In this document: piece after piece, positions 1 to 8,763 of the stretch
Layout: every line of letters begins with the position of its first letter
How positions within the stretch are numbered: the stretch's first letter is position 1
Assembly: GCA_025355875.1 (NCBI GenBank)
Contig: JANXYV010000171.1
Span: 1-43,862 of the forward strand
Length of the DNA: 43,862 nt
Reading direction: 5' to 3'
From: Prolixibacteraceae bacterium
GTDB taxonomy: Bacteria > Bacteroidota > Bacteroidia > Bacteroidales > Prolixibacteraceae
Position numbers and translations under genes: made by a program
Notes under the pieces: generated by a model
The model's database searches: none
What the model was told of the DNA's origin: nothing
Seen by the model: only the letters and a program-made list of their open reading frames with translations

Positions 1-129
1 CAGGCATTCAGAAAGTCAATTTGCGCCGAACAAGACATGATCGACTGTTCAACTGAGGATATGTTGACCTTATCGAGGTATCGCCAAATTAATACCAGGT
101 ATCAAATGTTAATTGCAACGCAAAATTAA
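1..129 (+). CDS. C-terminal fragment of an unknown protein (enters from outside the window)
   Basis: Frame 1 is open from the first base to a TAA at 127-129, giving 42 residues with no start in the window. The composition is protein-like and polar (for example the stretch RYRQINTRYQMLIA), and the other two forward frames close early. I do not recognise the family. It is probably the tail of a gene lying upstream of uvrA on the same strand, separated from it by about 106 bases of AT-rich DNA. It could also be chance, since the open stretch is short. Confidence 0.4.
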   Translation, partial: QAFRKSICAEQDMIDCSTEDMLTLSRYRQINTRYQMLIATQN

Positions 130-235
130 ACTAAAGCCAATTTATCTTATAAAAGACTGAATATAAGCAACACCAGACAAAAAAATAAGAATCATTAAAG
201 GAATCATTTCCTCATTTTTCCAAATTGAAGTTTAG

Positions 236-3103
236 ATGCAGAACGCAGAAAATATACATACTCCTGAAATTCAGGATGAAGAAGACGGCATGGTGGAGGT
301 TCACGGGGCTCGTGTTCACAACCTGCAAAACGTGAATGTTCAGATTCCGCGAAATAAACTCACCGTTATCACCGGACTGAGCGGTAGTGGCAAGTCGTCG
401 TTGGCTTTCGATACTATTTATGCTGAAGGACAACGCCGCTATATCGAAACCTTTTCAGCCTATGCCCGCTCGTTTCTGGGCAACATGGAACGCCCGGATG
501 TGGACCTGATTACCGGTCTGAGCCCGGTGATTGCCATTGAACAGAAGACAACGAATAAAAATCCTCGCTCGACAGTCGGAACAGTTACCGAAATCTATGA
601 TTTTCTCCGCCTTCTTTTCGCCCGTGCCGGAGAAGCATACTCATACAACACCGGCGAAAAAATGGTGAAATACACAGACGATCAGATTTTAAGCCTGATT
701 AAATCTTCATTCTCAGGAAAAAAAATTCTGATTCTGGCCCCAATGGTAAAAGGGCGCAAAGGCCATTACCGCGAATTGTTCGAGCAAATCCTGAAAAAAG
801 GTTTCCTGAATGCCCGGATTGATGGAGTGGTTACCGAACTGAAAGCGGCCATGCGCCTGGATCGTTACAAAAACCATTTCATCGAAATTGTGATCGACCG
901 CCTTTTGGTTGACGAAGCCAGCGACAAACGATTGCACGATTCGCTCCAGATTGCCATGAAAAACGGTCATGGAATCTGCATGATTCTGGATCACGAAACA
1001 CAGGAAGCCAAATATTACAGCCGCCAGCTGATGTGCCCCACTACCGGAATTTCATACAATGAACCGGCACCTCACAATTTTTCGTTCAATTCGCCTCAGG
1101 GAGCCTGTCCGAAATGCAACGGATTGGGTGCCATCAGCGAAATCGACCTCGAAAAAATTGTACCAGATAATACCAAAAGCATTCAGAACGGGGGTATCGC
1201 CCCACTCGGACCACATAAAAACACGTTGGTATTCTGGCAGATTGAAGCATTGGGCGAACTTTTTGGTTTTAACCTGAAAACTCCAATTGGGGAAATTCCG
1301 GAAGATGGGTTGAATGCAATCCTTTTCGGAACCAATGAGCGGATACAGCTGAAGAACTCGCCACTCGGGGTTTCCATGAATTACATGATGACCTATGAAG
1401 GCGTGATCAAATACATTGACTCACAAAAAGATGACAATCCATCGCAGAAAGCGCAAAAGTGGGCGAACCAGTTCGTGCGCGAAACTCCCTGCCCGGAATG
1501 TAACGGGCAACGGCTCAAAAAAGAGTCATTATATTTCAGGATTGACAACAAGAATATTTCAGAACTGGCGCAACTTGATATTTCAGAACTCAGCCTGTGG
1601 CTCGATAATCTGGAAGACCGCCTTAGTGAACGTCAGAAAAAAATTGCGGTGGAAGTGATCAAGGAAATCCGAGACCGAATCCGGTTTCTGGTCGATGTCG
1701 GGCTGAATTATTTGTCGCTCGACCGGACATCCAGAACTTTATCGGGAGGCGAATCACAGCGAATCCGTCTGGCTACCCAAATTGGCTCCCAACTGGTGAA
1801 TGTGCTGTATATTCTTGACGAACCAAGTATCGGCCTGCATCACCGCGACAATCTCAGGCTGATCAACTCACTCGAGCAATTGCGCGATACAGGCAATTCG
1901 GTGATTGTGGTAGAGCACGACAAAGATATGATGATGAATGCCGATTACCTGATCGACATGGGACCTTTTGCCGGTCGGCATGGCGGTCATGTCGTTGCAG
2001 CAGGTACGCCTCAACAGGTTTTGAATGCCGGAACGCTGACTTCCAAATACCTGTTGGGAGAAGCGAAAATAGAAATTCCGGAGAAAAGAAGGAAAGGAAA
2101 TGGCCACGTGCTTTCGCTGAATGGCTGTACAGGCAACAACCTTAAAAACATTTCGGTGGATTTGCCACTTGGAAAACTGATCTGTATAACCGGTGTTTCC
2201 GGAAGTGGAAAATCCACCCTGATTAATGCCACTTTGCAACCCATTTTGAGCCAGCATTTTTACGGATCGGTGAAAGATCCGCTTTCGTATTCCGGAATAA
2301 TAGGATTGGACCATATCGACAAAGTGGTACAGGTTGATCAGTCTCCGATTGGCCGTACCCCACGAAGCAATCCGGTCACCTATACCGGTGTCTTTTCAGA
2401 TGTACGGAATTTGTTTGCACAGTTGCCTGAAGCCAAAATTCGGGCATATCAGCCCGGACGATTCTCGTTCAATGTGAAAGGAGGCCGCTGTGAAGATTGT
2501 CAGGGCGGCGGATTGAAACAAATTGAGATGAATTTTTTACCGGATGTCTATGTTCATTGCGATACCTGCAACGGTCGCCGCTATAACCGGGAAACGCTCG
2601 AAGTTCGTTACAAAGGCAAATCAATCGGTGATGTGCTGGATATGACCATCAATCAGGGCGTTGAGTTCTTTGAGCATATTCCGTCTATTGCCCATAAACT
2701 TAAAACCATTCAGGATGTAGGTTTGGGTTATATTACTCTCGGACAATCGTCCACAACCCTTTCGGGCGGAGAATCACAGCGGGTAAAACTGGCTACTGAA
2801 CTGGCAAAGAAAGACACTGGAAAAACCATGTACATCCTCGATGAACCCACTACAGGACTTCATTTCGAAGACATCCGGGTGTTGCTGGAAGTCCTGAACA
2901 AACTGGTTGATCGTGGAAATACGGTGATCGTCATCGAACACAACATGGATGTGATCAAAGTAGCCGACCACATTATCGATATAGGTCCTGAAGGTGGTAA
3001 GGAGGGTGGGAGAGTGGTCTGTTTTGGCACTCCGGAAGAAGTTGTAAAAAACAAAGAATCGTTTACGGCCAAGTATTTGAAGGAAGAAATCAAAGATTCA
3101 TAG
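236..3103 (+). CDS. uvrA: Excinuclease ABC subunit A (UvrA)
   Basis: UvrA is the DNA-damage sensor of nucleotide excision repair: a dimeric ABC-type ATPase that loads UvrB at lesions in the cytoplasm. The 955-residue protein has the usual two-ATPase layout. Walker A motifs lie at about 47-54 (GLSGSGKS) and 653-660 (GVSGSGKS). There are two LSGGESQR signatures, each followed by a Walker B of the form ILDEP. The C-terminal zinc module (CEDC ... CDTC) is intact. In the first zinc module the leading CxxC is reduced to Cys267-Pro-Thr-Thr270, while the later CPKC pair is present; I believe this is common in Bacteroidota but could not check. The start at 236 is the longest option; the Met at codon 19 (GMVEVHGARVHNL) is an alternative because homology to the family starts there. 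It is followed 66 bases later by the nucleoside kinase gene on the same strand. Confidence 0.97.
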   Translation: MQNAENIHTPEIQDEEDGMVEVHGARVHNLQNVNVQIPRNKLTVITGLSGSGKSSLAFDTIYAEGQRRYIETFSAYARSFLGNMERPDVDLITGLSPVIAIEQKTTNKNPRSTVGTVTEIYDFLRLLFARAGEAYSYNTGEKMVKYTDDQILSLIKSSFSGKKILILAPMVKGRKGHYRELFEQILKKGFLNARIDGVVTELKAAMRLDRYKNHFIEIVIDRLLVDEASDKRLHDSLQIAMKNGHGICMILDHETQEAKYYSRQLMCPTTGISYNEPAPHNFSFNSPQGACPKCNGLGAISEIDLEKIVPDNTKSIQNGGIAPLGPHKNTLVFWQIEALGELFGFNLKTPIGEIPEDGLNAILFGTNERIQLKNSPLGVSMNYMMTYEGVIKYIDSQKDDNPSQKAQKWANQFVRETPCPECNGQRLKKESLYFRIDNKNISELAQLDISELSLWLDNLEDRLSERQKKIAVEVIKEIRDRIRFLVDVGLNYLSLDRTSRTLSGGESQRIRLATQIGSQLVNVLYILDEPSIGLHHRDNLRLINSLEQLRDTGNSVIVVEHDKDMMMNADYLIDMGPFAGRHGGHVVAAGTPQQVLNAGTLTSKYLLGEAKIEIPEKRRKGNGHVLSLNGCTGNNLKNISVDLPLGKLICITGVSGSGKSTLINATLQPILSQHFYGSVKDPLSYSGIIGLDHIDKVVQVDQSPIGRTPRSNPVTYTGVFSDVRNLFAQLPEAKIRAYQPGRFSFNVKGGRCEDCQGGGLKQIEMNFLPDVYVHCDTCNGRRYNRETLEVRYKGKSIGDVLDMTINQGVEFFEHIPSIAHKLKTIQDVGLGYITLGQSSTTLSGGESQRVKLATELAKKDTGKTMYILDEPTTGLHFEDIRVLLEVLNKLVDRGNTVIVIEHNMDVIKVADHIIDIGPEGGKEGGRVVCFGTPEEVVKNKESFTAKYLKEEIKDS

Positions 3104-3169
3104 ATTTGCTGAGAATCTGTAAAAGCCGAAACCTGGAACTTGGAACTTTTAACCTGAAAATTATTCAAT

Positions 3170-4834
3170 ATGAGCACTATCGACATTTATTGCGTCAATA
3201 CCAGTACAAAAATAAGCTATCCTTTAGGCGTTTCGTTGATGGAAATTAAAGACGATTTTCAGGTCAACCTTGAAAATCCAATTATCGGGGCTTTGGTGAA
3301 TAACAAGGTCAAGGAACTATCGTTTGTCTTTGTAAAAACCAAAAAAGTGGAGTTTATCGATTACGCTCATCCCGATGGATTGCGCCTCTATGTGCGTTCG
3401 CTGTTCTTTGTTTTGTATTCTGCTGTGCGGAAAATATTTCCAGACGTAAAGCTGAAGATTATGCATGGAATTTCTCGTGGTTATTACTGCGAACTGGCTG
3501 GTTTAGAGCGTCCGGTGAACGATTCGGATATTTTAGCTATCAAAAGCGAAATGCAGTCGTTGGTTCAAAAGGATATTCCTTTCAAAAAAATGGGTTTGCC
3601 GACTGAGGAGGTAATTGGAATTTGCCAGAAGCAAAACCTGAAATATAAAGCAAAACTTTTTGAACAGCAAGGAACCCTTTTTTCGTACCTATACTTCATG
3701 GACGATTTTGCCAACTATTTTTATGGTTACCTTGTTCCTTCGACCGGCTATTTGAAAGTTTTCGATCTGGTCTCGTATTACGACGGATTGCTGTTGAGGA
3801 TCCCCAATCCGGCCAAATTCAGCGAGGTTCAGCCCTATTCAAAACTGGATAAACTGTTCGGTGTATTTCAGGAGCATAAAGATTGGGCCGAACTTCTGGA
3901 TGTTCCCAATGTTGCCAGGCTCAATGAAAATACTCTGAAAGACCGGAGTGGCGATATCATTAAAATTTCGGAAGCGCTTCATGAGAAGAAAATAGCCGAG
4001 ATTGCCAACGTAATTAGCGACCGCCGAAATCAGGTGAAAGTGGTCTTGATTGCCGGTCCTTCCTCTTCAGGAAAGACAACTTTCAGTAAACGATTGATGG
4101 TTCAGTTAGCCGTCAATGGTCTGAAACCGATCCTGATTTCGCTCGACGATTATTTTGTTGACCGTGAAAAAACTCCAAAAGACATAAATGGTCAATATGA
4201 TTTTGAAGCTATTGAAGCTATTGATATTGAGTTTTTTAACAAACAATTGATCGAACTGTTTGATGGTGGGTCGATTGAGTTACCCCGCTTCAATTTCACT
4301 ACCGGACAGCGTGTATGGTCGGGGAAAAAATTGAAAATGGAGCAGGGAAGTATTCTGATTGTGGAAGGAATCCACGGATTGAATCCTAATCTGGTTCCGC
4401 ATATTCAGTCAGAAAATACATTTAAAATATTTCTTTCTGCACTGACACAAATCTCAATCGACGACCAAAATCACATTTCAACCACCGATAACCGGCTGAT
4501 TCGGAGGATGATCCGAGACAGCAAATACCGGAATTATTCTGCACAGGAAACCATCCGCCGATGGCCAAGTGTGAGGGCAGGCGAAGACAAAAACATATTT
4601 CCTTATCAGGAAAATGCCGATGTCATGTTTAATTCAGCACTGATTTATGAACTGGCCGTTTTGAAAAAATATGCCGAACCACTTCTGAAAGCGGTTCCTG
4701 AAAGTCAGGCAGAATTCAGCGAAAGCAGCCGTCTGCTGAAGTTTTTATCTTATTTCAAATCCATCGATGATTTGGAAATCCCACCAACATCAGTCCTTCG
4801 TGAGTTTTTAGGAGGAAGCAGTTTTTCGTATTAA
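3170..4834 (+). CDS. Nucleoside (uridine-type) kinase with TGS and ThrRS-like N-terminal domains
   Basis: This 554-residue protein has a ubiquitin-fold TGS-like region at about 1-60, then a region resembling the second additional domain of threonyl-tRNA synthetase (HPDGLRLY ... HGISRGYYCE) to about 200. From about 285 there is a P-loop kinase of the uridine kinase/phosphoribulokinase fold. The Walker A motif is GPSSSGKT at about 295-302; LISLDDYFVDR and VEGIHGLNP follow, as in uridine kinases. The family phosphorylates a nucleoside, most likely uridine or cytidine, for salvage; the substrate cannot be read from sequence. The same composite architecture is widespread in Bacteroidota and Firmicutes. 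It probably shares transcription with uvrA, since it starts 66 bases downstream on the same strand, and it is followed by a terminator-like hairpin. Confidence 0.88.
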   Translation: MSTIDIYCVNTSTKISYPLGVSLMEIKDDFQVNLENPIIGALVNNKVKELSFVFVKTKKVEFIDYAHPDGLRLYVRSLFFVLYSAVRKIFPDVKLKIMHGISRGYYCELAGLERPVNDSDILAIKSEMQSLVQKDIPFKKMGLPTEEVIGICQKQNLKYKAKLFEQQGTLFSYLYFMDDFANYFYGYLVPSTGYLKVFDLVSYYDGLLLRIPNPAKFSEVQPYSKLDKLFGVFQEHKDWAELLDVPNVARLNENTLKDRSGDIIKISEALHEKKIAEIANVISDRRNQVKVVLIAGPSSSGKTTFSKRLMVQLAVNGLKPILISLDDYFVDREKTPKDINGQYDFEAIEAIDIEFFNKQLIELFDGGSIELPRFNFTTGQRVWSGKKLKMEQGSILIVEGIHGLNPNLVPHIQSENTFKIFLSALTQISIDDQNHISTTDNRLIRRMIRDSKYRNYSAQETIRRWPSVRAGEDKNIFPYQENADVMFNSALIYELAVLKKYAEPLLKAVPESQAEFSESSRLLKFLSYFKSIDDLEIPPTSVLREFLGGSSFSY

Positions 4835-4855
4835 AGTTCAAGTTGCTGATTCACT

Positions 4856-4879
4856 GCCTGACTAACAAGGCTTTTTTTG
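4856..4879 (+). terminator. Intrinsic terminator after the nucleoside kinase gene
   Basis: GCCT at 4856-4859 pairs with AGGC at 4868-4871 and is followed directly by a run of seven T. The stem is short, so this is a weak call, but the position 22 bases past the stop codon fits. Confidence 0.45.
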
Positions 4880-5176
4880 TATGAAGAAATCGTTTGCCTG
4901 AATGGCATCAATCACAGTTTTTTAATATCCGGAAACAATTTCGAAATATTTATTTGATGTAACCTTAAAATTTATTATTCGGAATTAATCTAAATAGGCG
5001 TTAGCTTTGTTATAATGATACTTTGAATTTTTTCATACCACAATTTAGAAAAATCAGAGTTTCGTAGGATTGCTTGATATTGAATTTGCCTGATGAACAA
5101 TTCTCTGAAACTTTTACGGAATTGTTCATTTGTCGGATAAATCAGCAAAGTAAGAAACGGTGTAAACTTTATAACA
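4880..5176. other. Intergenic region upstream of the UpxY-like gene
   Basis: About 300 AT-rich bases without a convincing gene. It holds TAGCTTTG at 5002-5009, which matches the Bacteroidota -7 element TAnnTTTG, but no TTG lies at the expected distance upstream. Further down is a perfect inverted repeat at 5093-5129. If 5002-5009 is a promoter, the leader of the UpxY-like mRNA would be about 160 bases and would include that hairpin. Confidence 0.4.
5093..5129 (+). promoter_or_regulatory. Perfect 11-bp inverted repeat (leader hairpin) before the UpxY-like gene
   Basis: ATGAACAATTC at 5093-5103 and GAATTGTTCAT at 5119-5129 are exact reverse complements separated by 15 bases. The hairpin lies 48 bases before the ATG of the antiterminator gene. 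No T-run follows, so it is not a simple terminator. A role as an RNA signal or in autoregulation is inference. Confidence 0.5.
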
Positions 5177-5743
5177 ATGTCTATGGAAAGTCCAAATTAT
5201 CAATGGTATGCCATCTATACCAGGGCAAGCTATGAAAAGAAGCTTTTCAACAGCTTGATGGAAAAGAATATCGAGTGCTTCCTGCCAACCAGAAAGGTAA
5301 AGAAGGACTGGATGGATCGTAAAAGGTGGATTGATGAACCTTTGTTTCATTGTTATCTGTTTGTGAAAGTTAGTTATCAGGAATTTTTTACTGCACTAAA
5401 CACACCTGGAGTTATTTGCTATATAAGTTCCGGAGGAAAAGCTCAAGCCATCCCTGAAATCCAAATCGAAAATATCAAAACTTTTCTTTCTCAAACTGAT
5501 TACGACATGGCTTTGACTTTTGAGCAAATTACAAAAGGGCAGTCTATCGAAATCAAAAATGGTGCATTGAAAGGGATACAGGGAGAAATAATCAATATTA
5601 ATGGACAAAGAAGATTGTTGATTCGGTTAGATTCACTGAAATGTGGTTTGTACATAAACCTTTCGGAAACTGATATATTTGTTGAAAGGAATGACTTTAA
5701 AGAACCTGTCTTTTCCAGGTCATTTGACTTCCAAAACAACTAG
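5177..5743 (+). CDS. UpxY/NusG-like transcription antiterminator
   Basis: A 188-residue NusG paralogue. The NGN domain covers roughly 7-105 and begins with the typical WYAIYTRASYEKK and FLPTRKVKKDW. A KOW-like segment at about 125-160 (IEIKNGALKGIQGEIINING) follows. In Bacteroides, UpxY proteins bind elongating RNA polymerase and let it read through the leader of a capsule operon that starts with the upxY gene. Here no capsule or glycosyltransferase genes follow: 370 non-coding bases come next, then a superoxide dismutase with its own promoter. So this is an orphan regulator or the stub of a lost operon. The ATG at 5177 is preferred; a Met two codons later is possible. Confidence 0.85.
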   Translation: MSMESPNYQWYAIYTRASYEKKLFNSLMEKNIECFLPTRKVKKDWMDRKRWIDEPLFHCYLFVKVSYQEFFTALNTPGVICYISSGGKAQAIPEIQIENIKTFLSQTDYDMALTFEQITKGQSIEIKNGALKGIQGEIININGQRRLLIRLDSLKCGLYINLSETDIFVERNDFKEPVFSRSFDFQNN

Positions 5744-6042
5744 AGATCCGGCCTCATCCGATTGACAACCTCCATCAATTAGATATTTTTATAAATTGGG
5801 CCTCAGTTTATAAAGGATCTGATGTGGTTATTGAGATTTCTTTCACAGAATTCAGCAACTTCAAAAACTGAGCGTTCAGTTGTTTTAGGATTCTTATGTA
5901 CAGATATTCAAACATATATACCTTATTGGATATTCCGGATTTCAAATTGAAACAAAAGAAATCCACAAAGTATACTCAGAATTTATTCCGGATTTCGAAT
6001 TTACTGCTTTCAATATATTTTTAAAAAAAAAGGCAAACTTAT
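5744..6042. other. Non-coding AT-rich stretch between the UpxY-like gene and the first sod
   Basis: No credible reading frame was found on either strand. The word ATTCCGGATTTC occurs twice, near 5932 and 5985, and is the only internal repetition I noticed. The far end carries the promoter of the downstream superoxide dismutase. This may be the scar of genes once controlled by the antiterminator. Confidence 0.4.
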
Positions 6043-6073
6043 TTGGAAACAATTTAAATAGATGCTATGTTTG
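6043..6073 (+). promoter_or_regulatory. Promoter of the Mn-type superoxide dismutase gene
   Basis: TTG at 6043-6045, a 20-base spacer, and TATGTTTG at 6066-6073 match the Bacteroidota consensus TTG-N19-TAnnTTTG. The start codon is 41 bases downstream. Confidence 0.65.
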
Positions 6074-6114
6074 TATAGAAGATAAAAGAGTATTAAATCT
6101 TCTAAAATTCAAAA

Positions 6115-6714
6115 ATGGCAGTTGTATTAAAAAGTCTACCTTATTCATTTGATGCGCTCGAACCATATATCGACGCACAAACAATGGAAATTCATCATGA
6201 TAAACATCATGCAGCATATGCGAACAACCTGAATGCAGCGATTCAGGGTACAGCTCTTGAAGGGCAAACAATCGAACAAATTTTGACCAATATATCGGCT
6301 CATCCGGTTGCAGTGCGCAACAATGGAGGTGGGTTCTTCAACCACAATCTTTTTTGGGAAGTGATGTCACCAGGGGGTTCTAAACAGCCTGAAGGAGATT
6401 TATTGAAGTCTATGGATGCAGCGTTTGGGTCGTATCAAAATTTCAAAGAAGCTTTTACAAAAGCTGCCCTCACCCGGTTTGGGTCCGGGTGGGCCTGGCT
6501 GGTAAAGCAGGGTGATAGTTTGGTGATTTCGTCCACACCTAATCAAGATAATCCTTTGATGGATTTGGCGGAAGTAAAAGGAGTCCCGGTACTGGGTGTA
6601 GATGTGTGGGAACACGCATATTATTTGAAGTATCAAAACCGGCGGCCCGATTATGTCAACGCATTTTTTAACGTGATTAATTGGGACGATGTCGCCAAAC
6701 GGTTTAAAGGTTAG
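6115..6714 (+). CDS. Superoxide dismutase, Mn-type signature
   Basis: A 199-residue Fe/Mn-family enzyme that dismutates superoxide to oxygen and hydrogen peroxide in the cytoplasm. The metal ligands are visible: His27 (EIHHDKHH), His77 (FFNHNLFW), Asp163 and His167 (DVWEHAYY). Two residues that separate metal types point to manganese: glycine four residues before His77 (Gly73), and Gln144 in TPNQDNPL, as in E. coli SodA. Cambialistic use of iron or manganese is possible and cannot be excluded from sequence. No signal peptide is seen. It has its own promoter and a strong terminator. A second dismutase with an iron-type signature lies 2.2 kb downstream. Confidence 0.95.
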   Translation: MAVVLKSLPYSFDALEPYIDAQTMEIHHDKHHAAYANNLNAAIQGTALEGQTIEQILTNISAHPVAVRNNGGGFFNHNLFWEVMSPGGSKQPEGDLLKSMDAAFGSYQNFKEAFTKAALTRFGSGWAWLVKQGDSLVISSTPNQDNPLMDLAEVKGVPVLGVDVWEHAYYLKYQNRRPDYVNAFFNVINWDDVAKRFKG

Positions 6715-6732
6715 TTGATTTTTGGTTTTTTT

Positions 6733-6768
6733 CCGCCCGGTACAGAGGTGCCGGGCGGTTTTGTTTTT
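6733..6768 (+). terminator. Strong intrinsic terminator after the Mn-type sod
   Basis: CCGCCCGG at 6733-6740 pairs with CCGGGCGG at 6751-6758 around a 10-base loop, followed by a T-rich tract to 6768. The T-run before the stem suggests it may also work on the minus strand, for the convergent gene ending at 6905. Confidence 0.85.
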
Positions 6769-6770
6769 AG

Positions 6771-6904
6771 AGCCAGAGCCTTCCCAACCCCTCCGTATGA
6801 GGGGCTTATAGTTATTAAAAGTGACGAAAGCATTGATAAATGAAAAGTTTATTGTAGTTCTTCTAGGCTTAAGCTTTTTTTTATCAAAGGGAGGCACATA
6901 TCAA
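6771..6904. other. Intergenic spacer with a half-copy of a C-rich repeat
   Basis: Near 6778-6810 is a C-rich word (TTCCCAACCCCTCCG then GAGGGGCTT) that resembles one arm of the larger inverted repeat at 11555-11673. No gene is seen. Confidence 0.4.
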
Positions 6905-8686
6905 TTACAAGTGTGTATTATTTGATTGTGTTCTGGATTTCCACTTGTCTTTTCCCAGATGCATCTCGAGGCCCATTGAACCACCAAAATATTTGCCAAC
7001 GAAAAGGCTGGGTTTCAACGTAAACCTATCTTTTATTAGGACGTTAGCAGCAAAATAACCACCTAATGTATACGATCGGGCACTAAACAGACCAATATTC
7101 GGCATGATGCTTAATCCAACCCTGCCAACGTTTTTGTCTGCTTGCCCAAAACCACTTCCAATTCCTATTTGTGCCAAGCCCGGAGGACCCATTAGATGAT
7201 AATTATTCATCAGGTTTGCTTCTGCAAATATTGTTTCTTTTTCTCCGGCCCATCCGCCTATAATTGGTACAACATCACTTCCAAATAATGACGTCGACCC
7301 TCCGCTGCTTATGCCAACTGTTGCTCCTGCATATCGGCCGCTATAACTTGCCATGAAATTAATGTTAGTTGATTCATAATTGACTTCATTAGGCACATTT
7401 GACTGGTCGGTATTAGAATAAAGGTTGGTGCTGATTGTCAGATGTCGATAATCGGTAGGTTTGTAGTGATAAGAAACACCAGCTCCAAATGTAGAATAAT
7501 TCCTTTTCAGAGTTTCTTTTAGAGTTCCATTGCAATCATAATGATTGTCAGGGTAATTTCCAATGCTTCCAAACGTGCTGATGCTAAACCACCCTTTATT
7601 TCCAGAAGCTGACACCTTCTTGCCATTGTCTATGTTTATCTGGCTCATCGTCAACAATGAAAAGAAAAAAAATAGTGGAATAATCCGGCGAAGATGAGTC
7701 GTAAATACCTGACAGTATATGTTGTAGAAGTATATCGACAATAAAAGTGATGTGAAAAAAGTCAAGGTGAGAATTTCGAAGGGTGCAAGCCAGTTATAGG
7801 TTAAAGTCAGAAAGGCGGGGACTGCAAGGAAAAGTTGAAATTCCCGGTAAAAATTAATTTGATAAGTTTCTTTTATCTGAAAGGAACCTCTGGAAAACCT
7901 TGTTTCCCGATAAAAAAGTAAAAAAGCTATCGTGATGGCTGCACACAAAATCATCCATTGAATAATCTTGATTCCCAAATACATTTCGCCCATATGGCCT
8001 ATCATTGAAGAATCTCTGAAAAACTCATTGACAAACCTGAATATAACGTAACAAAGTATCACAAAAATTAACCGACTTCCAGTTGCTTTCCATGTTTTTC
8101 GGGTTAAGTATATAAGGAGCCAGATTCCCAGGCAGAAAAGCAGATCATAGATTTGAGTCGGGTGCATCGGAAGTGACAAAGTACTTGTACCAGGTATTTG
8201 CAAGTTCGCACTTTGAATTTGAAACACCTGAAAGTTGTTTCCGTACTGCACAGCCCAAGGTAATGTAGTTACGGTTCCATAACAACAACCACCAAAAAGA
8301 CAGCCTATACGTGTAATTGCCATGCCCACAGGCAATGCATAAGCCAGATGATCCAATACCGGAAGATTGAATTTGAGCCAGCGTTTAGCAAATATAAGCC
8401 CTGCAACTAAACCCAGGATTCCACCAAGAATTGATCGCCCGGTTTCAGGCAACCCATTTCCTTTTAAAAGCTGATACCAGCCTGCCGAATTCAAGGTGAC
8501 TAGTTTGTTCCCGATAATAAAAAATAATACTCCGAATAGGGTGATTAGTAACCAGGTACTTATCGGATATTTTTTTCTCAATCCGACGAAAATAAATATT
8601 ACTGAAGAAACCAGAAACGCCATAACATAGAACAATCCATACAAAAAGGAATGATCAGGTGAAGTAATGATAAATGTTAGTTTCAT
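6905..8686 (-). CDS. Lgt-family membrane domain fused to an outer-membrane-barrel-like domain
   Basis: 593 residues. About 1-265 is a multi-pass domain of the prolipoprotein diacylglyceryl transferase (Lgt) fold: TRIGCLFGGCCYG at 125-137 corresponds to the Lgt GRxxN signature, MHPTQIYD at 174-181 to the (R)HPxQLYE motif, and FRFVNEFFR at 216-224 to the RFxVEFxR motif. Canonical features are changed: the Asn of the signature is Cys, and the His of the SFHGG motif is Leu87. So transfer activity on prelipoproteins is doubtful and this is a paralogue. Hydrophobic segments continue to about 325. At 331-349 a basic patch followed by a hydrophobic run (HLRR then IIPLFFFFSLLTMS) looks like an internal signal peptide. 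From about 360 to 593 the sequence is Gly/Ser/aromatic-rich with alternating beta-strand character, like an outer-membrane barrel. It is convergent with the Mn-type sod and divergent from the Fe-type sod. Confidence 0.75.
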   Translation of the reverse strand: MKLTFIITSPDHSFLYGLFYVMAFLVSSVIFIFVGLRKKYPISTWLLITLFGVLFFIIGNKLVTLNSAGWYQLLKGNGLPETGRSILGGILGLVAGLIFAKRWLKFNLPVLDHLAYALPVGMAITRIGCLFGGCCYGTVTTLPWAVQYGNNFQVFQIQSANLQIPGTSTLSLPMHPTQIYDLLFCLGIWLLIYLTRKTWKATGSRLIFVILCYVIFRFVNEFFRDSSMIGHMGEMYLGIKIIQWMILCAAITIAFLLFYRETRFSRGSFQIKETYQINFYREFQLFLAVPAFLTLTYNWLAPFEILTLTFFTSLLLSIYFYNIYCQVFTTHLRRIIPLFFFFSLLTMSQINIDNGKKVSASGNKGWFSISTFGSIGNYPDNHYDCNGTLKETLKRNYSTFGAGVSYHYKPTDYRHLTISTNLYSNTDQSNVPNEVNYESTNINFMASYSGRYAGATVGISSGGSTSLFGSDVVPIIGGWAGEKETIFAEANLMNNYHLMGPPGLAQIGIGSGFGQADKNVGRVGLSIMPNIGLFSARSYTLGGYFAANVLIKDRFTLKPSLFVGKYFGGSMGLEMHLGKDKWKSRTQSNNTHL

Positions 8687-8724
8687 AGTAGGAGAGTTTT
8701 ATCAGAACATTTATACTATTTCTA

Positions 8725-8755
8725 GAAAGTTAGTGAATATTTGCATGCAAGTCAA
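8725..8755 (-). promoter_or_regulatory. Possible promoter of the Lgt/barrel fusion gene
   Basis: On the minus strand TTG (8755-8753), a 20-base spacer and TAACTTTC (8732-8725) approximate the Bacteroidota promoter; the last base of the -7 element departs from consensus. Confidence 0.35.
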
Positions 8756-8763
8756 AAAATTGA

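Noticed and set aside
5093-5129. Invertible promoter in front of the UpxY-like gene
   Set aside because: The inverted repeats are only 15 bases apart, too close to hold a switchable promoter; a hairpin is the simpler reading.
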